Of a stretch of 6,840 bases of DNA, positions 5,417 to 6,840 are shown piece after piece. The first letter of the stretch is position 1. The number at the start of each line of letters is the position of its first letter. This stretch comes from Pseudomonadota bacterium (GTDB taxonomy: Bacteria > Pseudomonadota > Alphaproteobacteria > Rhizobiales > Devosiaceae). Both the position numbers and the translations under genes were made by a program. The stretch covers positions 1 through 6,840 of the forward strand of contig JAEWHZ010000174.1 of assembly GCA_023387585.1 (NCBI GenBank). The letters run 5' to 3'. Under the pieces are notes generated by a model. The model was given only the letters and a program-made list of their open reading frames with translations, searched no databases and was not told where the DNA came from.

Positions 5417-6840
5417 TCAGTCCTCGAACTTGCCTAGATCGCGCACCGCGCCGCGGGCGGCGGAGGTGGCGAAGGCGGCATAGGCCTTGAGCGCGGTGGT
5501 GACGTTGCGCTTGCGCGGCCGCGACGGCTTCCAGCCCGCCTTGTCCTGCTCGGCGCGGCGGGCGGCGAGCTCGGATTCGGCCACCAGCAGCGTGATGGTG
5601 CGGTTGGGGATGTCGATCTCGATCCGGTCGCCGTCCCGCACCAGCCCGATGGCGCCGCCCTCGGCCGCCTCGGGCGAGACGTGACCGATCGACAGCCCCG
5701 AGGTGCCGCCCGAGAAGCGCCCGTCGGTGAGCAGAGCGCATTCCGCCCCCAGCCCCTTCGACTTCAGATAGCTGGTGGGATAGAGCATTTCCTGCATGCC
5801 GGGGCCGCCGCGCGGGCCTTCATAGCGGATCACCACCACGTCGCCGGCCTTGATCTCGTTGCTCAGGATCGCCTTGACCGAGGCGTCCTGGCTTTCGAAG
5901 ACGCGCGCCGGACCGGTGAATTTCAGGATCGATTCATCGACGCCCGCCGTCTTCACGATGCAGCCGTCGAGCGCGATATTGCCCTTCAGCACCGCCAGCC
6001 CACCATCCTTGGAGAAGGGATGCTCGACCGAGCGGATCGCACCCCCGGCGCGGTCGGTGTCGAGCTCTTCCCAGCGATTGGCCTGCGAGAAGGCCTGGGT
6101 GGTGCGCACCCCGCCCGGGGCGGCGCGGTAGAACTGGCGCACGCTTTCCGAATTGGTGCGGGTGATGTCCCAGCGGTCGATGGCGTCGCCGATGGTCGCG
6201 GCATGCACGGTCGGCTCGCCGCGGTTGATCAGACCGCCCCGGTCGAGCTCGCCCAGAATGCTCATGATGCCGCCGGCACGGTGCACGTCCTCGACATGGA
6301 CGTCGTTCTTGGCCGGCGCCACCTTGCACAGCACCGGCACCTTGCGGCTCAGCCGGTCGATGTCGTCCATGGTGAAATCCACCTCGCCCTCATGGGCGGC
6401 GGCAAGGATGTGCAGCACGGTGTTGGTCGAGCCGCCCATGGCGATGTCGAGCGCCATGGCGTTCTCGAACGCCTGCTTGCTGGCGACGGAGCGGGGCAGG
6501 ACGCGATCGTCGTCCTGCTCGTAATAGCGCCGCGCCAGATCGACGATCAGATGCCCGGCTTCCTGGAACAGGCGCTTGCGATCGGCATGGGTGGCCAGCG
6601 TCGAGCCGTTTCCCGGCAGGGAAAGCCCCAGCGCCTCGGTGAGGCAGTTCATGGAATTGGCGGTGAACATGCCCGAGCACGAGCCGCAGGTGGGGCAGGC
6701 ATTCTCCTCGACGGCCTGCACTTCCTCGTCGGAATAGCTTTCGTCGGCCGCCATGACCATGGCGTCGACCAGATCGAGCGCCTGCAGCTTGCCCTTGACC
6801 ATGGCCTTGCCGGCTTCCATCGGCCCGCCCGACACGAACA
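5417..6840 (-). CDS. ilvD: Dihydroxy-acid dehydratase (IlvD), 5' end beyond the window
   Basis: IlvD dehydrates 2,3-dihydroxy-isovalerate and 2,3-dihydroxy-3-methylvalerate to the 2-keto acids that lead to valine, leucine, isoleucine and pantothenate. It is a cytoplasmic Fe-S enzyme. About 474 codons are visible, and the frame stays open to the edge. The residues before the GTG at 6833-6835 continue the family sequence (FVSGGPMEAGK), so that GTG is internal and about 140 N-terminal residues are missing. Counting from that GTG, the cluster-binding segment ACPTCGSCSGMFTANSMNCL is at 46-65. Other conserved blocks are LPGNGS, MGGSTNTVLH, VEDVHRAGG, RTTQAFSQ, GCIVKTAGVD, RYEGPRGGPGMQEMLYPTS and the active-site DGRFSGGTSGLSIGH (about 371-385). 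The C-terminal extension ending ATSAARGAVRDLGKFED is typical of the long, E. coli-like form. I see no frameshift or lost key residue in this part. The other two cluster cysteines lie outside the window. Confidence 0.98.
   Translation of the reverse strand, partial: FVSGGPMEAGKAMVKGKLQALDLVDAMVMAADESYSDEEVQAVEENACPTCGSCSGMFTANSMNCLTEALGLSLPGNGSTLATHADRKRLFQEAGHLIVDLARRYYEQDDDRVLPRSVASKQAFENAMALDIAMGGSTNTVLHILAAAHEGEVDFTMDDIDRLSRKVPVLCKVAPAKNDVHVEDVHRAGGIMSILGELDRGGLINRGEPTVHAATIGDAIDRWDITRTNSESVRQFYRAAPGGVRTTQAFSQANRWEELDTDRAGGAIRSVEHPFSKDGGLAVLKGNIALDGCIVKTAGVDESILKFTGPARVFESQDASVKAILSNEIKAGDVVVIRYEGPRGGPGMQEMLYPTSYLKSKGLGAECALLTDGRFSGGTSGLSIGHVSPEAAEGGAIGLVRDGDRIEIDIPNRTITLLVAESELAARRAEQDKAGWKPSRPRKRNVTTALKAYAAFATSAARGAVRDLGKFED

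Noticed and set aside
6833..6835. GTG as the start codon of ilvD
   Set aside because: Family sequence continues upstream (FVSGGPMEAGK) and the frame is open to the window edge, so the gene is truncated by the window and does not start here.

Overview
This is a GC-rich, densely coded window that looks like the chromosome of an alphaproteobacterium, most likely of the order Hyphomicrobiales. A Devosia-like member is my guess from protein style and is not proven. The support is strong G/C at third codon positions, an ilvD of the long (about 610-residue) form, a DUF4893 secreted protein, and small proteins of a type I associate with Rhizobiales-like genomes. I see no mobile element, rRNA, tRNA or CRISPR array.

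Layout. (1) 57-2158, + strand: a translationally coupled pair. A four-helix membrane protein with a large extracytoplasmic domain overlaps by ATGA a membrane-anchored ClpP/SppA-fold protein of the COG3904 type. A TTAA-N7-TTAA sequence resembling a CtrA site lies just upstream. (2) 2228-2527, + strand: a 99-residue soluble protein of unknown function. (3) 2561-4438, - strand: a secreted DUF4893 protein followed by a membrane-bound GGDEF diguanylate cyclase. (4) 4522-5367, + strand: a 98-residue protein that is visibly a paralogue of the one at 2228-2527, then a small secreted cysteine-containing protein. (5) 5417-6840, - strand: the C-terminal three quarters of ilvD (dihydroxy-acid dehydratase), running off the right edge.

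How they work together. Only two genes have a well-defined biochemical role: the diguanylate cyclase (c-di-GMP synthesis) and IlvD (valine/isoleucine/leucine and pantothenate precursor synthesis). The rest are envelope or small proteins of unknown function. The first two genes probably act as one unit at the inner membrane. I find no convincing evidence for a complete new defence, toxin-antitoxin or mobile system. The points most worth following are the diverged small-protein paralogue pair, the coupled membrane pair, and the short AT-rich motifs that recur in front of genes.
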